A stretch of DNA of 64,000 nucleotides from Paracoccaceae bacterium (GTDB lineage: Bacteria; Pseudomonadota; Alphaproteobacteria; Rhodobacterales; Rhodobacteraceae): positions 124,001 through 188,000 of the forward strand of contig SDAL01000003.1 in assembly GCA_004153385.1 (NCBI GenBank). Reading direction: 5' to 3'. The position numbers were made by a program, and so were the translations under genes. The stretch's first letter is position 1. Each line of letters begins with the position of its first letter. The notes below the pieces were generated by a model. That model ran no database searches, had not been told where the DNA came from, and worked only from the letters and a program-made list of their open reading frames with translations. This document shows, in pieces, positions 1 through 9,320 of the stretch.

Positions 1-710
1 CGCTGATGCTGTCGGTGTCGCGCGGATATGTGGCCATGCAGGGCGAACAGGTCGTGGGCACGGCACTGTGTTCGGTAATGGGCGATGTCGCGGCGATCAG
101 CCTGATCATCGTGGATGCGACGTGTCGTGGCCAAGGTCTGGGCCGCGTCCTGATGGAGCGGGTCATAGCCGAAGGGGGGGCACGCGAATTGCGCCTGACG
201 GCCACGGCAGACGGGCTGCCGCTGTACGAAAAACTCGGCTTTGTCGCCCAAGGTCAGGTGGTCCAATATCAGGGGACTGCCCGCGCGATGACGCCCGAGC
301 AGGACGTCCGCACCGGCACTGCTACAGATCTGGCCGCCGCCAGCGACGCCGATCTGGACGCGACCGGCATGAGCCGCGCAGAGCTGCTCGAGTATATCGC
401 CCAAGACGGCAAGATTTTGACAACCAAGGGGGGCTTCGGCTTTTTGCGCGCGTTTGGTCGCGGCTATGTCGTAGGCCCCGTGGTCGCCCGCACCCCCGAG
501 GCCGCACGGGCACTGATCGCGGCCGCAGCCACCAGCCACGCGGGACAGTTTTTGCGCGTCGATTTCCCGCAGGAGCGGGAACTGGGACCGTTTGCTGAAA
601 GCCTCGGCCTGACACATGCCGGTGGCGGTGTGAAAATGACCCGCAATGGCCAGCCGCATATCACAACACATTACCAAACCTACGCGCTTGCTTCGCAAGC
701 CTTGGGATGA
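1..710 (+). CDS. GNAT acetyltransferase with second C-terminal GNAT-like domain (5' end outside window)
   Basis: The reading frame is open from the first base, so the true start probably lies before the window. The N-terminal part carries the acetyl-CoA binding signature of GNAT enzymes, CRGQGLGRVLM, near bases 120-150. The second half (about the last 130 residues, with FGRGYVVGPVVA) resembles the C-terminal acetyltransferase domain found after a GNAT domain in YitH-like proteins. Such proteins transfer an acetyl group to an amine; the substrate cannot be read from the sequence. It ends 13 bases before the aminotransferase start and is probably co-transcribed with it, which suggests a small amino compound as acceptor (inference). 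Confidence 0.8.
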   Translation, partial: LMLSVSRGYVAMQGEQVVGTALCSVMGDVAAISLIIVDATCRGQGLGRVLMERVIAEGGARELRLTATADGLPLYEKLGFVAQGQVVQYQGTARAMTPEQDVRTGTATDLAAASDADLDATGMSRAELLEYIAQDGKILTTKGGFGFLRAFGRGYVVGPVVARTPEAARALIAAAATSHAGQFLRVDFPQERELGPFAESLGLTHAGGGVKMTRNGQPHITTHYQTYALASQALG

Positions 711-723
711 ACGGGAGCTAATC

Positions 724-2094
724 ATGCTGACAAATTCGCTTGTTGAACTGGACCGCCAACACCTTATCCACCCTGTTTCGTCCTTTCACGGCCACGAGGC
801 GCGCGGCGTGCGTGTGCTGACGGGTGCCAAAGGGGCCACCGTCACCGATGCCGAGGGTCGCGAACTGCTGGACGGTTTCGCGGGGCTTTGGTGTGTGAAC
901 GCAGGCTACGGCCATGAAAGTGTCGTGGAAGCCGCCGCCGAACAGATGCGCCGTCTGCCCTATGCCACGGGGTATTTCGATCTGGGGGCCGAGCCGCCGA
1001 TCAGGTTGGCCGCCGCGTTGGCGGAACGTAGCCCCGGCGATCTGGATCATATCTATTTCTCCTTGGGCGGATCGGATGCGGTCGACAGCACGATCCGCTT
1101 TGTGCGCTATTACTGGCATGCCAAAGGCCAGCCGAACCGTGACCAGTTCATCTCGGTCGAGCAGGGCTATCACGGCTCCACCACGATGGGCGCGGGTTTG
1201 ACCGCGCTGCCGGGCTTTCACGAAGGTTTTGGCGTGCCCTACGCATGGCAGCATAAAATTTCGTCGCACTATCGCTATCGCAATCCGGTGGAGGGCGATC
1301 AGGCGATCATTGAGGCGTCTGTCGCGGAATTGCGCGCCAAAGTGGCCGATATCGGCGAGGATCGCGTTGCCGCCTTCTATGTGGAGCCGATCCAGGGGTC
1401 GGGCGGTGTATTGGTGCCGCCGAAGGGCTGGATCAAGGCCATGCGCGATGTCTGCACCGAGCTGGATATCCTGTTCATCGCCGACGAGGTGATCACGGGC
1501 TTTGGCCGCACAGGGCCGCTTTTCGCCTGCGAGGAAGAGGGCGTGGTCCCCGATCTGATGACGGTCGCCAAGGGGCTGACCTCTGGCTATGTGCCGATGG
1601 GGGCTGTGTTCATGCGCGATCATGTCTACCAGACCATTGCCGAAGGGGCAGGGGCCAAGGCCGTGGGTCACGGGTTCACCTATTCCGCCCATCCGGTGTC
1701 AGCGGCCGTGGCGCTGGAGGTGCTGAATCTTTACGAGGGTGGCTTGCTGGACAACGGGCGCAAGGCCGGCGCGCGCCTGATGGCGGGCTTGGAAGGGTTG
1801 CGCGATCACCCGCTTGTGGGCGATGTGCGTGGTCGCGGGATGTTGGCGGCGGTCGAACTGGTGACCGACAAGGACAAAAAGACCCCCCTGCCGGCAGAGC
1901 TGCAACCCGCCACCCGTCTGTTTGACCGGGCGTGGCAGGAAGGGCTGATCATCCGCTCCTTTGCGCAAGGGATCTTTGGTTATGCACCGCCTTTGTGCTG
2001 CACTGAAGAAGAGATCGACCAGATCGTGGCGCGCACCCGCAAGGTGCTGGATCTTACGCTGGACGATCCGGAAATCCGCGCGGCGATGCGCTGA
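724..2094 (+). CDS. Class III pyridoxal-phosphate aminotransferase
   Basis: This 456-residue protein is a fold-type I, class III (omega-) aminotransferase, which moves an amino group from an amine or omega-amino acid to an oxo acid such as pyruvate. The PLP-phosphate and ring region DEVITGFGRTG lies near residues 254-264 and the Schiff-base lysine is K283 in VAKGLTSG. Length is normal for the family. The start at 724 is preferred because GGGAG lies seven bases upstream; the frame is open further upstream but would overlap the GNAT gene. Its stop overlaps the start of the hydroxyacid dehydrogenase gene (ATGA), so the two are translationally coupled. Oxo acid made here could be reduced by that neighbour. 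Exact substrate is unknown. Confidence 0.92.
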   Translation: MLTNSLVELDRQHLIHPVSSFHGHEARGVRVLTGAKGATVTDAEGRELLDGFAGLWCVNAGYGHESVVEAAAEQMRRLPYATGYFDLGAEPPIRLAAALAERSPGDLDHIYFSLGGSDAVDSTIRFVRYYWHAKGQPNRDQFISVEQGYHGSTTMGAGLTALPGFHEGFGVPYAWQHKISSHYRYRNPVEGDQAIIEASVAELRAKVADIGEDRVAAFYVEPIQGSGGVLVPPKGWIKAMRDVCTELDILFIADEVITGFGRTGPLFACEEEGVVPDLMTVAKGLTSGYVPMGAVFMRDHVYQTIAEGAGAKAVGHGFTYSAHPVSAAVALEVLNLYEGGLLDNGRKAGARLMAGLEGLRDHPLVGDVRGRGMLAAVELVTDKDKKTPLPAELQPATRLFDRAWQEGLIIRSFAQGIFGYAPPLCCTEEEIDQIVARTRKVLDLTLDDPEIRAAMR

Positions 2095-3005
2095 TGGCGC
2101 TGCTGTTTTTATCAACGCCTGAGCGGGCGGCTGTGTGGAAACAGGTGTTCGATGCGGCCGGAGAAGAGATCATCATCGGGGCGGAGGCGGTTACCGACCG
2201 CGCCGCCATCACCCATATCCTGTGCTGGACCCCGCCACAGGATCTGAGCATCTATCCCAATTTGAAAGTGGTGATCTGCGCAGGCGCAGGCGTCGACCAT
2301 CTGCCGCCCATGCCAAAGGGTGTGCAGTTGTCGCGCACCATCGCGCCCGGGATCGAGGAAATGGTCCGCGACTGGGTGGTGATGTCCACCTTGATGCTGC
2401 ACCGCGACATGCCCGCCTATATCGATCAGGGCACACGTGGCGAGTGGCAGGCCCATTCCACGAAACTGGCCCGCACGCGGCGAGTGGGGATCATGGGGAC
2501 GGGTCGCATCGGCCAGCTTGTGGCCGGTTCCCTTCAATCGTTGGGGTTTCAGGTGTCGGGCTACAGCCGGTCCGGCCGGCCCGTCGCAGGGCTCGAGGTG
2601 TTCGATGCCGCCCGACGCGATGCATTTCTGGCGCGTAGCGATATCCTGATCGGGCTTTTGCCGCTGACCGGCGAAACCCGTGCCATGATGGATGGCGCGT
2701 TTTTCGGCCAGTTGCCGCAAGGGGCGCATATCGTACACGCGGGGCGCGGCGCGCAGCTGGTGCTGGATGATCTGCGCACCGCGCTGCAGGCAGGTCAGGT
2801 AAAATCCGCCATGCTGGATGTGACCGACCCAGAGCCATTGCCCCCCGATCACTGGGCATGGCGTGACCCGCGCGTGATGATCACCCCGCATGTCGGATCG
2901 TATACCGATCACGCAGAGGGCGCGCGCCACGCGCTTGCGGTAATAGAGGCCACACGCACCGGTGCCCCGGTTCCGGGCGTCGTGGATCCTGTCAAAGGCT
3001 ATTGA
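2094..3005 (+). CDS. D-2-hydroxyacid dehydrogenase, GhrA (glyoxylate/hydroxypyruvate reductase A) type
   Basis: A 303-residue NAD(P)-dependent D-2-hydroxyacid dehydrogenase that would reduce a 2-oxo acid such as glyoxylate or hydroxypyruvate. The Rossmann motif GIMGTGRIG is at residues 132-140. The usual catalytic triad of the family is visible: Arg218 in HAGRG, Glu247 in DPEPLP and His266 in TPHVGS. The short length and the lack of a long N-terminal catalytic part fit the GhrA branch. The start codon overlaps the stop of the aminotransferase. A GC-rich hairpin follows the stop codon, so the operon probably ends here. Substrate preference is inferred only from family. Confidence 0.88.
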   Translation: MALLFLSTPERAAVWKQVFDAAGEEIIIGAEAVTDRAAITHILCWTPPQDLSIYPNLKVVICAGAGVDHLPPMPKGVQLSRTIAPGIEEMVRDWVVMSTLMLHRDMPAYIDQGTRGEWQAHSTKLARTRRVGIMGTGRIGQLVAGSLQSLGFQVSGYSRSGRPVAGLEVFDAARRDAFLARSDILIGLLPLTGETRAMMDGAFFGQLPQGAHIVHAGRGAQLVLDDLRTALQAGQVKSAMLDVTDPEPLPPDHWAWRDPRVMITPHVGSYTDHAEGARHALAVIEATRTGAPVPGVVDPVKGY

Positions 3006-3012
3006 ACACGGG

Positions 3013-3043
3013 GGGGTGCGCGACCGGATCTGCTGCGCACCCC
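3013..3043 (+). terminator. Hairpin after the hydroxyacid dehydrogenase gene
   Basis: A 9-bp GC-rich stem (GGGGTGCGC at 3013-3021 paired with GCGCACCCC at 3035-3043) and a 13-base loop start eight bases after the stop codon. There is no long T tract, so it may be a weak terminator or an mRNA-stabilising stem. The rest of the 253-base gap before the next gene shows no further clear feature. Confidence 0.55.
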
Positions 3044-3258
3044 TGTAATAGAGAATAATCTGCCGTGCGAGGCATGGATTATGGTGTGAGGCACCCCTCC
3101 TTTCGCGGTGATACTGGATCAAGCGATGATCCACCGCATCGAGGCGGCGCATACGATCCACGTCAGGGCAATACGGTCTCCTCCCCACCGTAAAGCGCCC
3201 GCCCGACACGACAGCGCCGCGCATGTGAAGCGGTCAGAAACATAAAGGAAAGCCCGCG

Positions 3259-3996
3259 ATGGCAAGCACCACGACCGTAAAACCACTTGATACATTCGAG
3301 TATGTGACGTTCGATGTGGTTGGCACATTGATCGATTTCGAAGGTGCCATCATTGAAGGTTTGCGCGAAATCGCCACCGCAGAAGGTGTGCAAGTGGATG
3401 GCGAAACGGCGCTGGCACTGTATCGCGAGGCGCGGTATGCCCCTGATGCTGGCCTGTTTCCTGATGATCTGGCGCGCTGCTACAGCCAGATGGCACCGGC
3501 CCTTGGTCTGCCTGACACGCCCCGATACCAGCAGATTATGGTGGATACGGTAGGCGAGGCCAAACCGTTCCCGGATTCCGTGGCCAGCATGGCGACGCTT
3601 GCAAAGCATTATAAGCTGATTGCCATGACCAACGCCCGTCGTTGGGCGTTTGACAAGTTTGCCGAAAAGCTGGGCCAGCCGTTCTGGGCCAGTTTCACGA
3701 CCGATGACACAGGCTGTGAAAAACCGAACCCTGCGTTTTTCCATCAGGTGTTCGAGTTCGTGCAAAAGGATGGTGCCGACCGGCATAAAATTCTGCACAC
3801 CGCGCAAAGCCAGTATCATGACATCGGAATTTCGCGTGAACTGGGCATGACGAATGCGTGGATCCAGCGCCGCCATGACAAGGATGGGTACGGGGGCACG
3901 ATCGAACCCAAAAGCTTCACCCGGCCCGATTACCATTTCCACGCGCTGTCCGAACTGGCCGAGGCAACCGAGACCGCTCATTCCACCACGATGTGA
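3259..3996 (+). CDS. HAD-superfamily hydrolase, haloacid dehalogenase type II-like
   Basis: A 245-residue haloacid dehalogenase superfamily protein. The nucleophile motif I is FDVVGTL with Asp19, of the FDxxGT form common in 2-haloacid dehalogenases and related enzymes. Motif II is AMTNARR, and the motif III lysine is in GCEKPNPAFF. A Shine-Dalgarno AAGGAAAG sits just before the ATG. It could hydrolyse a C-halogen bond or a phosphate ester. Position between a hydroxyacid dehydrogenase and an oligopeptide-type importer suggests a small organic acid or its phosphate as substrate, but specificity cannot be set from motifs alone. Confidence 0.85.
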   Translation: MASTTTVKPLDTFEYVTFDVVGTLIDFEGAIIEGLREIATAEGVQVDGETALALYREARYAPDAGLFPDDLARCYSQMAPALGLPDTPRYQQIMVDTVGEAKPFPDSVASMATLAKHYKLIAMTNARRWAFDKFAEKLGQPFWASFTTDDTGCEKPNPAFFHQVFEFVQKDGADRHKILHTAQSQYHDIGISRELGMTNAWIQRRHDKDGYGGTIEPKSFTRPDYHFHALSELAEATETAHSTTM

Positions 3997-4067
3997 TCCT
4001 CTTTTCAGGCGGCTTAAAGATCGCCGGAATCAGACTTCACATATCCATTTGATCAGGGAGATCATTC

Positions 4068-5678
4068 ATGACCAAGACACCTACCAATTGGACCGGCCGC
4101 GACGACGCCATGGTCGAAGACATGATCCGGCGCGGGGCAACCCGCAGGCAGTTGCTGAAGATGCTGATGGCCTCTGGCGTCGGCGTGGCGGCAGGCGGAT
4201 CGTTGCTGATGCGGGCAGGGGCGGCGCATGCCGAAACGCCGGTATCGGGCGGGCATTTGCGCGCGGCAGGCTGGTCGTCTTCGACCGCCGATACGCTTGA
4301 TCCGGCCAAAGCCTCGCTTTCGACCGATTATGTGCGCTGCTGTGCGTTCTATAACCGCCTGACCTTCCTTGATGAAGCGGGCGAGGTCCAAATGGAACTG
4401 GCCGAGAAGATCGAGACCGATGACGCCAAAACATGGAATGTGACCCTGCGTTCGGGCGTGACGTTCCATGACGGCAAGACCCTGACGAGTGATGATGTGC
4501 TTTACTCGCTCAACCGGCATCTGGATCCGGCGGTCGGCTCCAAGGTCAATTCCATTGCCAAGCAGATGACCGAAATCACCAAGGTTGACGACCTGAACCT
4601 GCGTATCGTTCTGGATCAGGCCAATGCCGATTTGCCCGCCATTCTGGCGCTGCACCACTTCTTGATTATCGCCGACGGCACAACCGATTTTGCCAAGGCC
4701 AATGGCACGGGCGCGTTCATCTGCGAGACGTTCGAGCCGGGCGTGCGCTCTGTCGGCAAGAAAAACCCCGATTACTGGAAAGCCGAAGGCCCCTATCTCG
4801 ACAGTTTCGAGTTCATCGCGATCAGCGACGATAACGCCCGTGTGAACGCACTGTTGTCTGGCGATATCCAGCTTGCCGCCGCGATCAATCCGCGCTCGGT
4901 GCGTCTGGTGGAGAGCAATAATAGCGTGAAGACATCGGTCACCACATCGGGCAACTACTCCAACCTCAACATGCGCCTTGATATTGATCCCGGTGACAAG
5001 GCCGGCTTTGTCGAGGGGATGAAATATCTCATCAACCGCGAGGCGATCCAGAAATCGCTGTTCCGCGGTCTGGCCGAAGTGGCCAATGACCAGCCGGTCT
5101 CGCCCGCCGATCGCTATCACAACCCCAATCTGAAAGCGCGCGAATTCGATCCCGAGCGGGCAAAAGCCCTGTTCGACAAAGCGGGCCTTTTGGGCACGGA
5201 AATTCCGATTGTGGCCTCTGATGCAGCGACATCGTCGGTTGATATGGCGACGATTGTCCAGCAAGCGGGCCGTGATGTCGGGATGAACTTCAAAGTCGAG
5301 CGCGTGCCGTCAGACGGGTATTGGTCGAATTACTGGCTGAAGGCGCCGGTGCATTTCGGCAATATCAACCCGCGTCCCACGCCTGATATCCTGTTTTCTC
5401 TGCTGTACGCATCCGACGCGCCGTGGAACGAAAGCCATTATAAATCCGATAAATTCGATGCCATGCTTTCGGAGGCACGCGGCGCGCTTGACGAAGACAA
5501 GCGGACCTCGATCTATTGGGAAATGCAGGAAATGGTGGCCAATGAGGCGGGCACCGCGATCCCCGTTTATATCTCCAACGTCGACGCGCTTTCGTCCAAG
5601 GTGGGCGGGCTGAAACCCAACCCGCTGGGCGGTATGATGGGCTATGCCTTTGCAGAGTATGTCTGGCTGAAAGACTGA
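4068..5678 (+). CDS. ABC transporter substrate-binding protein, family 5 (oligopeptide/dipeptide type)
   Basis: A 536-residue periplasmic solute-binding protein of the DppA/OppA family. The N-terminus has a twin-arginine element (TRRQLLK, residues 25-31), a hydrophobic stretch and a likely cleavage site after AHA (residue 55), so export is probably by the Tat pathway. The body shows family 5 features such as the W-x-V-x-L-R-x-G-V-x-F-H-D-G block (WNVTLRSGVTFHDG). Ligands of this family include peptides, opines, glycine betaine derivatives and nickel. Two permeases and a fused ATPase follow in the same direction. A hairpin lies between this gene and the first permease. Confidence 0.93.
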   Translation: MTKTPTNWTGRDDAMVEDMIRRGATRRQLLKMLMASGVGVAAGGSLLMRAGAAHAETPVSGGHLRAAGWSSSTADTLDPAKASLSTDYVRCCAFYNRLTFLDEAGEVQMELAEKIETDDAKTWNVTLRSGVTFHDGKTLTSDDVLYSLNRHLDPAVGSKVNSIAKQMTEITKVDDLNLRIVLDQANADLPAILALHHFLIIADGTTDFAKANGTGAFICETFEPGVRSVGKKNPDYWKAEGPYLDSFEFIAISDDNARVNALLSGDIQLAAAINPRSVRLVESNNSVKTSVTTSGNYSNLNMRLDIDPGDKAGFVEGMKYLINREAIQKSLFRGLAEVANDQPVSPADRYHNPNLKAREFDPERAKALFDKAGLLGTEIPIVASDAATSSVDMATIVQQAGRDVGMNFKVERVPSDGYWSNYWLKAPVHFGNINPRPTPDILFSLLYASDAPWNESHYKSDKFDAMLSEARGALDEDKRTSIYWEMQEMVANEAGTAIPVYISNVDALSSKVGGLKPNPLGGMMGYAFAEYVWLKD

Positions 5679-5687
5679 CCCTCTCGC

Positions 5688-5714
5688 CGGGCGTGCCCTT
5701 TGGTGGTGCGCCCG
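5688..5714 (+). promoter_or_regulatory. Intercistronic hairpin between binding protein and permease genes
   Basis: CGGGCGTGCC (5688-5697) pairs with GGTGCGCCCG (5705-5714), with two G-T wobbles, making a 10-bp stem with a 7-base loop ten bases after the binding-protein stop. Such hairpins in ABC importer operons commonly protect the upstream mRNA or attenuate read-through, so that binding protein is made in excess over permease. That role is inference here. Confidence 0.5.
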
Positions 5715-5745
5715 ACTATCCATTCAATAAATGCAGAGGTGGCCA

Positions 5746-6705
5746 TTGCTTTTATCCTATTCAACCTCAATTCTGGTTTTGCAGCGCTTGGCTATTGCGC
5801 TTTTGACACTCGTGATCGTCTCTTTCGCGGTGTTCTTCGCGACCGAACTCTTGCCCGGTGATGTGGCCCAGATCCTTTTGGGCCAAGCGGCCACCCCCGA
5901 GGCCGTGGCCGGCCTGCGAGAGGCAATGGGGCTGAACCAGCCTGCCTTTTTGCGCTTTCTGGGCTGGCTTGCAGGATTGCTGCATGGTGATTTCGGTATT
6001 TCCTATGTCAACAACATGCCCGTGGCCGATCTGATCGGCGACCGGTTGGTAAACTCGCTCAGGCTTGCGGGCGTGACCACGCTGGTGTCTGTTCCGGTGT
6101 CGCTGTGTCTGGGGATCGGGGCTGCGATGTGGCGCGGATCACTGTTCGACCGTATCGTGACCGTCCTGACGATTTCGGTCATTTCCGTGCCTGAATTCAT
6201 GGTGGCCACACTGGCTGTGCTGATCTTTGCCGTGTGGCTGGGATGGTTGCCCGCACTGAGTTACGGTGCGGATGTATCGTCGTTTTCGGCCATGCTCAAA
6301 GCCTATGCGATGCCGGTGATTTCACTGTCGTTTGTGGTCTGTGCCCAGATGATCCGCATGACCCGCGCCGCTGTGATCGACACGATCAATACCCCTTATG
6401 TCGAGATGGCGCTGTTGAAAGGTGCCCGCCGGTCGCGAATGGTTCTGCGCCACGCGCTGCCAAATGCGCTGGGTCCGATTGCGAATGCGATCGCGTTGTC
6501 GCTGTCGTATCTGGTGGGCGGTGTGATCATCGTTGAAACAATCTTCAATTATCCCGGTGTGGCCAAGCTGATGGTCGATGCCGTGGCCACCCGAGACCTG
6601 CCGTTGATCCAGTCCTGCGCGATGATCTTCTGTGTCAGCTACCTGTCGCTTATTACGCTGGCAGATCTGATGGCAATTCTCTCCAACCCGAGGCTGCGCA
6701 AGTGA
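5746..6705 (+). CDS. ABC transporter permease, DppB type
   Basis: Inner-membrane permease of the oligopeptide importer family (binding-protein-dependent transport inner membrane component), about 319 residues with six predicted hydrophobic segments. The cytoplasmic coupling loop that contacts the ATPase is visible as VEMALLKGARRSRMVLRHALPNA, split here between EMALLKGAR and HALPNALGP. A TTG start at 5746 is chosen because AGAGGTGG (5735-5742) is well spaced before it; an in-frame ATG at 5731 has no ribosome site and would lie over that signal. The stop overlaps the next permease start (TGATG). Confidence 0.88.
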   Translation: MLLSYSTSILVLQRLAIALLTLVIVSFAVFFATELLPGDVAQILLGQAATPEAVAGLREAMGLNQPAFLRFLGWLAGLLHGDFGISYVNNMPVADLIGDRLVNSLRLAGVTTLVSVPVSLCLGIGAAMWRGSLFDRIVTVLTISVISVPEFMVATLAVLIFAVWLGWLPALSYGADVSSFSAMLKAYAMPVISLSFVVCAQMIRMTRAAVIDTINTPYVEMALLKGARRSRMVLRHALPNALGPIANAIALSLSYLVGGVIIVETIFNYPGVAKLMVDAVATRDLPLIQSCAMIFCVSYLSLITLADLMAILSNPRLRK

Positions 6706-7559
6706 TGAAACCCACAACCTCTCCATTCCGTTTCATGTCGCCGCGCCAGATGGGCTATTCGTTCAACTGGGTCGGGCGTATCGGTCTTGCGGTCATCGTG
6801 TTCTGGGCCTTGGTGGCAATCTTCGGGCCGATGTTGCAGCCCTATTCACCGGGCGAAATCGTCGATTGGGACTATTTCGGCCCGATGACCCACCAGTATC
6901 TGCTGGGCACCGACTATCTGGGGCGCGATGTGCTGTCGCGTATCTTGATGGGGGCGCGCTATACTGTTGGCATCGCGCTTGTGTCGGTGTTTCTGGCGTG
7001 CGCGGGCGGGGTTGTACTGGGGATGGTGGCCGCTGTTATCGGTGGCTGGTTCGACATGATCCTGTCGCGCCTTCTCGATGCGTTCAACGGCATTCCCTCG
7101 CTGCTGTTCGGGCTTGTGGTCGTGGCGGCGGTGGGCTCGTCGATTCCGGTTCTGGTAATGACGCTTGCGGCCATCTACCTGCCCGGTGCCTATCGCTTTG
7201 CCCGTGCGCTTGCGGTCAATGTCAACACGATGGATTTTGTGACAGTGGCGCGGGCGCGGGGTGAAAAGACGCCCTATCTGATCTTGCGCGAGATTTTCCC
7301 CAACATCCTCGGGCCGGTTCTGGCGGATCTGGGGCTCAGGTTCGTGTTTATCGTGCTGGTTCTGTCGGGGCTGTCGTTTCTGGGTCTTGGCGTGCAACCG
7401 CCCTATGCCGACTGGGGGGCATTGGTGCGCGAGAATATCGGTGCGTTGTCGTTCGGGGCGCCTGCGATCATCTTCCCGTCTGTCGCGATTGCGTCCCTGA
7501 CCATTTCGGTGAACATGTTCATCGACAACCTGCCCACCAAAATCCGCGATAGGAGCTGA
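6705..7559 (+). CDS. ABC transporter permease, DppC type
   Basis: Second permease subunit of the same importer, about 284 residues. It has the DppC-type N-terminal helix, the periplasmic HQYLLGTDYLGRDVLSR block that is typical of DppC/OppC proteins, and the coupling segment VTVARARGEKTPYLILREIFPN. ATG at 6705 overlaps the preceding stop codon; a GTG two codons' space earlier (6702) is possible but less likely. Three bases separate its stop from the ATPase start, so the transporter genes form one operon. Confidence 0.93.
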   Translation: MKPTTSPFRFMSPRQMGYSFNWVGRIGLAVIVFWALVAIFGPMLQPYSPGEIVDWDYFGPMTHQYLLGTDYLGRDVLSRILMGARYTVGIALVSVFLACAGGVVLGMVAAVIGGWFDMILSRLLDAFNGIPSLLFGLVVVAAVGSSIPVLVMTLAAIYLPGAYRFARALAVNVNTMDFVTVARARGEKTPYLILREIFPNILGPVLADLGLRFVFIVLVLSGLSFLGLGVQPPYADWGALVRENIGALSFGAPAIIFPSVAIASLTISVNMFIDNLPTKIRDRS

Positions 7560-7562
7560 GCC

Positions 7563-9227
7563 ATGTCGAACCAACCACTGGTATCCATCCGCGATCTGAA
7601 AATCGGGGCCACCACGGATGCGGGCCGCAGGGTAGAGATTATTCGTGGCGTCAGTTTCGATATCCAACCCGGCGAGATCGTGGCATTGATCGGTGAATCC
7701 GGCTCCGGCAAAACCACGATCGCGCTGTCGCTTATGGGCCATACCCGTACCGGTTGCGGCATCGACGCGGGCACGATCCGCATTGACCAGCATGACGTGA
7801 CCGCCATGTCCGAGGCCAAGCGCGCGCGCATCCGCGGCACAGAAGTATCCTATGTGCCGCAATCGGCGGCGGCGGCGTTCAACCCCAGCCAGAGGATCAT
7901 CGATCAGGTGATCGAGGTGACGGCCATCCACAAGCTGCTGGATCGCGATGCGGCTGAAAAAAAGGCCGTCGAGCTGTTTCGTGCGCTGGCACTGCCCAAT
8001 CCCGACACGATCGGGGCGCGCTATCCCCATCAGGTCTCAGGCGGGCAGTTGCAGCGATTGTCGGCGGCGATGGCGCTGATCGGAGACCCGAAACTGGTGA
8101 TCTTTGACGAGCCCACCACCGCGCTGGATGTGACCACCCAGATCGAGGTTTTGCGGGCGTTCCGCTCGGTGATGGAAAAAGGTGGCATGGCGGGGGTGTA
8201 TGTCAGCCACGATCTGGCCGTTGTGGCCCAGATCGCCGACCGTATCATCGTTCTGAAAAGCGGCGAGATTCAGGAAGAGGGCACAGCCCAGCAAATTCTC
8301 GATGCGCCCACCCATCCCTACACGCGCGAGCTGCTGGCCGCCTTCGAGCCGGTGCCGCATGTGCCGCTGGATGTGCCCCAAGACGCGTCCCGCCAGCCGA
8401 TCCTTGAGGTGCGCAACCTGAGCGCGGGCTACGGGCCTGTGCGCAATGGCGAGCCTGCGGCCAAGATCCTCAAAGATATCAACTTTCGTCTGCAACCGGG
8501 TAAGAACCTCGGGGTGATCGGTGAATCCGGATCGGGAAAATCAACGCTGGCGCGCGCGATATCGGGCATCCTGCCGCCCTATCAGGGCGAGGTTGTGGTC
8601 AATGGTGTGGTCCAAGAGCCAAGCCTTGCGCAGCGGAGCAAAGAACAACTGCGCCATGCCCAGATCGTCTTCCAGCTGCCCGATACCGCCCTTAATCCCG
8701 CCCAGCCCATCGGGGCCATTCTGGCGCGGCCCTTGCGGTTTTACCACAATATGCGGGGGGCGGCCTGCGAGGCCCGCGTGATCGAGCTGCTGGACATGGT
8801 GCAACTGCCTGCAGCCCTGCGCCACCGCTTGCCGGGCGAATTGTCAGGCGGTCAGAAACAGCGCGTCAATCTGGCCCGCGCGCTTGCAGCCGACCCCAAG
8901 CTGATCTTGTGCGACGAAATCACATCGGCCCTTGATACGGTCGTGGGGGCGGCAATCATCGAATTGCTCAAGGAGCTGCAGCGCGAGCTGGAGCTGAGCT
9001 ATATGTTCATCAGTCATGATCTGTCCACGGTCGAGGCGATCTGTGATGATGTTCTGGTGATGTATAAAGGCGAGGTCGTTGAAGCGCTGCCCGCGGCCCG
9101 CATGAGCGAGGATGCCCGCCATCCCTATTCACGGCTTCTGGTGTCGTCGGTGCCAAAGCTCGACACCGGCTGGCTGGCAGGGCTGGAGCAGGACCCCGAA
9201 CTGATTGCGCGGTTTGCCAACCGTTGA
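7563..9227 (+). CDS. Dipeptide-type ABC ATPase with two fused nucleotide-binding domains (DppD-DppF fusion)
   Basis: A 554-residue cytoplasmic ATPase that energises the importer. It holds two complete nucleotide-binding domains: the first has Walker A GESGSGKTT (about residues 44-52), signature VSGGQLQR and Walker B LVIFDEP; the second has Walker A GESGSGKST (about 320-328), signature LSGGQKQR and Walker B LILCDE. The segment ending each domain (HPYTRELL, HPYSRLLV) is the oligopeptide-transporter C-terminal motif. In most systems these are two separate proteins, as in the second transporter of this window. The fusion is a known arrangement in proteobacteria. Confidence 0.95.
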   Translation: MSNQPLVSIRDLKIGATTDAGRRVEIIRGVSFDIQPGEIVALIGESGSGKTTIALSLMGHTRTGCGIDAGTIRIDQHDVTAMSEAKRARIRGTEVSYVPQSAAAAFNPSQRIIDQVIEVTAIHKLLDRDAAEKKAVELFRALALPNPDTIGARYPHQVSGGQLQRLSAAMALIGDPKLVIFDEPTTALDVTTQIEVLRAFRSVMEKGGMAGVYVSHDLAVVAQIADRIIVLKSGEIQEEGTAQQILDAPTHPYTRELLAAFEPVPHVPLDVPQDASRQPILEVRNLSAGYGPVRNGEPAAKILKDINFRLQPGKNLGVIGESGSGKSTLARAISGILPPYQGEVVVNGVVQEPSLAQRSKEQLRHAQIVFQLPDTALNPAQPIGAILARPLRFYHNMRGAACEARVIELLDMVQLPAALRHRLPGELSGGQKQRVNLARALAADPKLILCDEITSALDTVVGAAIIELLKELQRELELSYMFISHDLSTVEAICDDVLVMYKGEVVEALPAARMSEDARHPYSRLLVSSVPKLDTGWLAGLEQDPELIARFANR

Positions 9228-9241
9228 GGAGGGCTGCCGCT

Positions 9242-9281
9242 CTTTGAGCTTTGCGACGGCCCTTTGAGTTTTGCGACGGCT
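9242..9281. repeat. Tandem 20-bp duplication after the ATPase gene
   Basis: Two adjacent 20-base units, both reading CTTTGAG(C/T)TTTGCGACGGC plus one base, differ at two positions. They lie between the ATPase stop and the terminator. A further GCCGTCG at 9288-9294 could pair with the CGACGGC of either copy. No function is evident. Confidence 0.7.
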
Positions 9282-9320
9282 TGCCGGGCCGTCGCTGGCA
9301 AATCCGTTCGGTGCCTTACA

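Noticed and set aside
7000-8030. Minus-strand open frame of nearly 400 codons across permease and ATPase genes
   Set aside because: Composition is unnatural (many His, Arg, Gln) and the plus strand is clearly coding.
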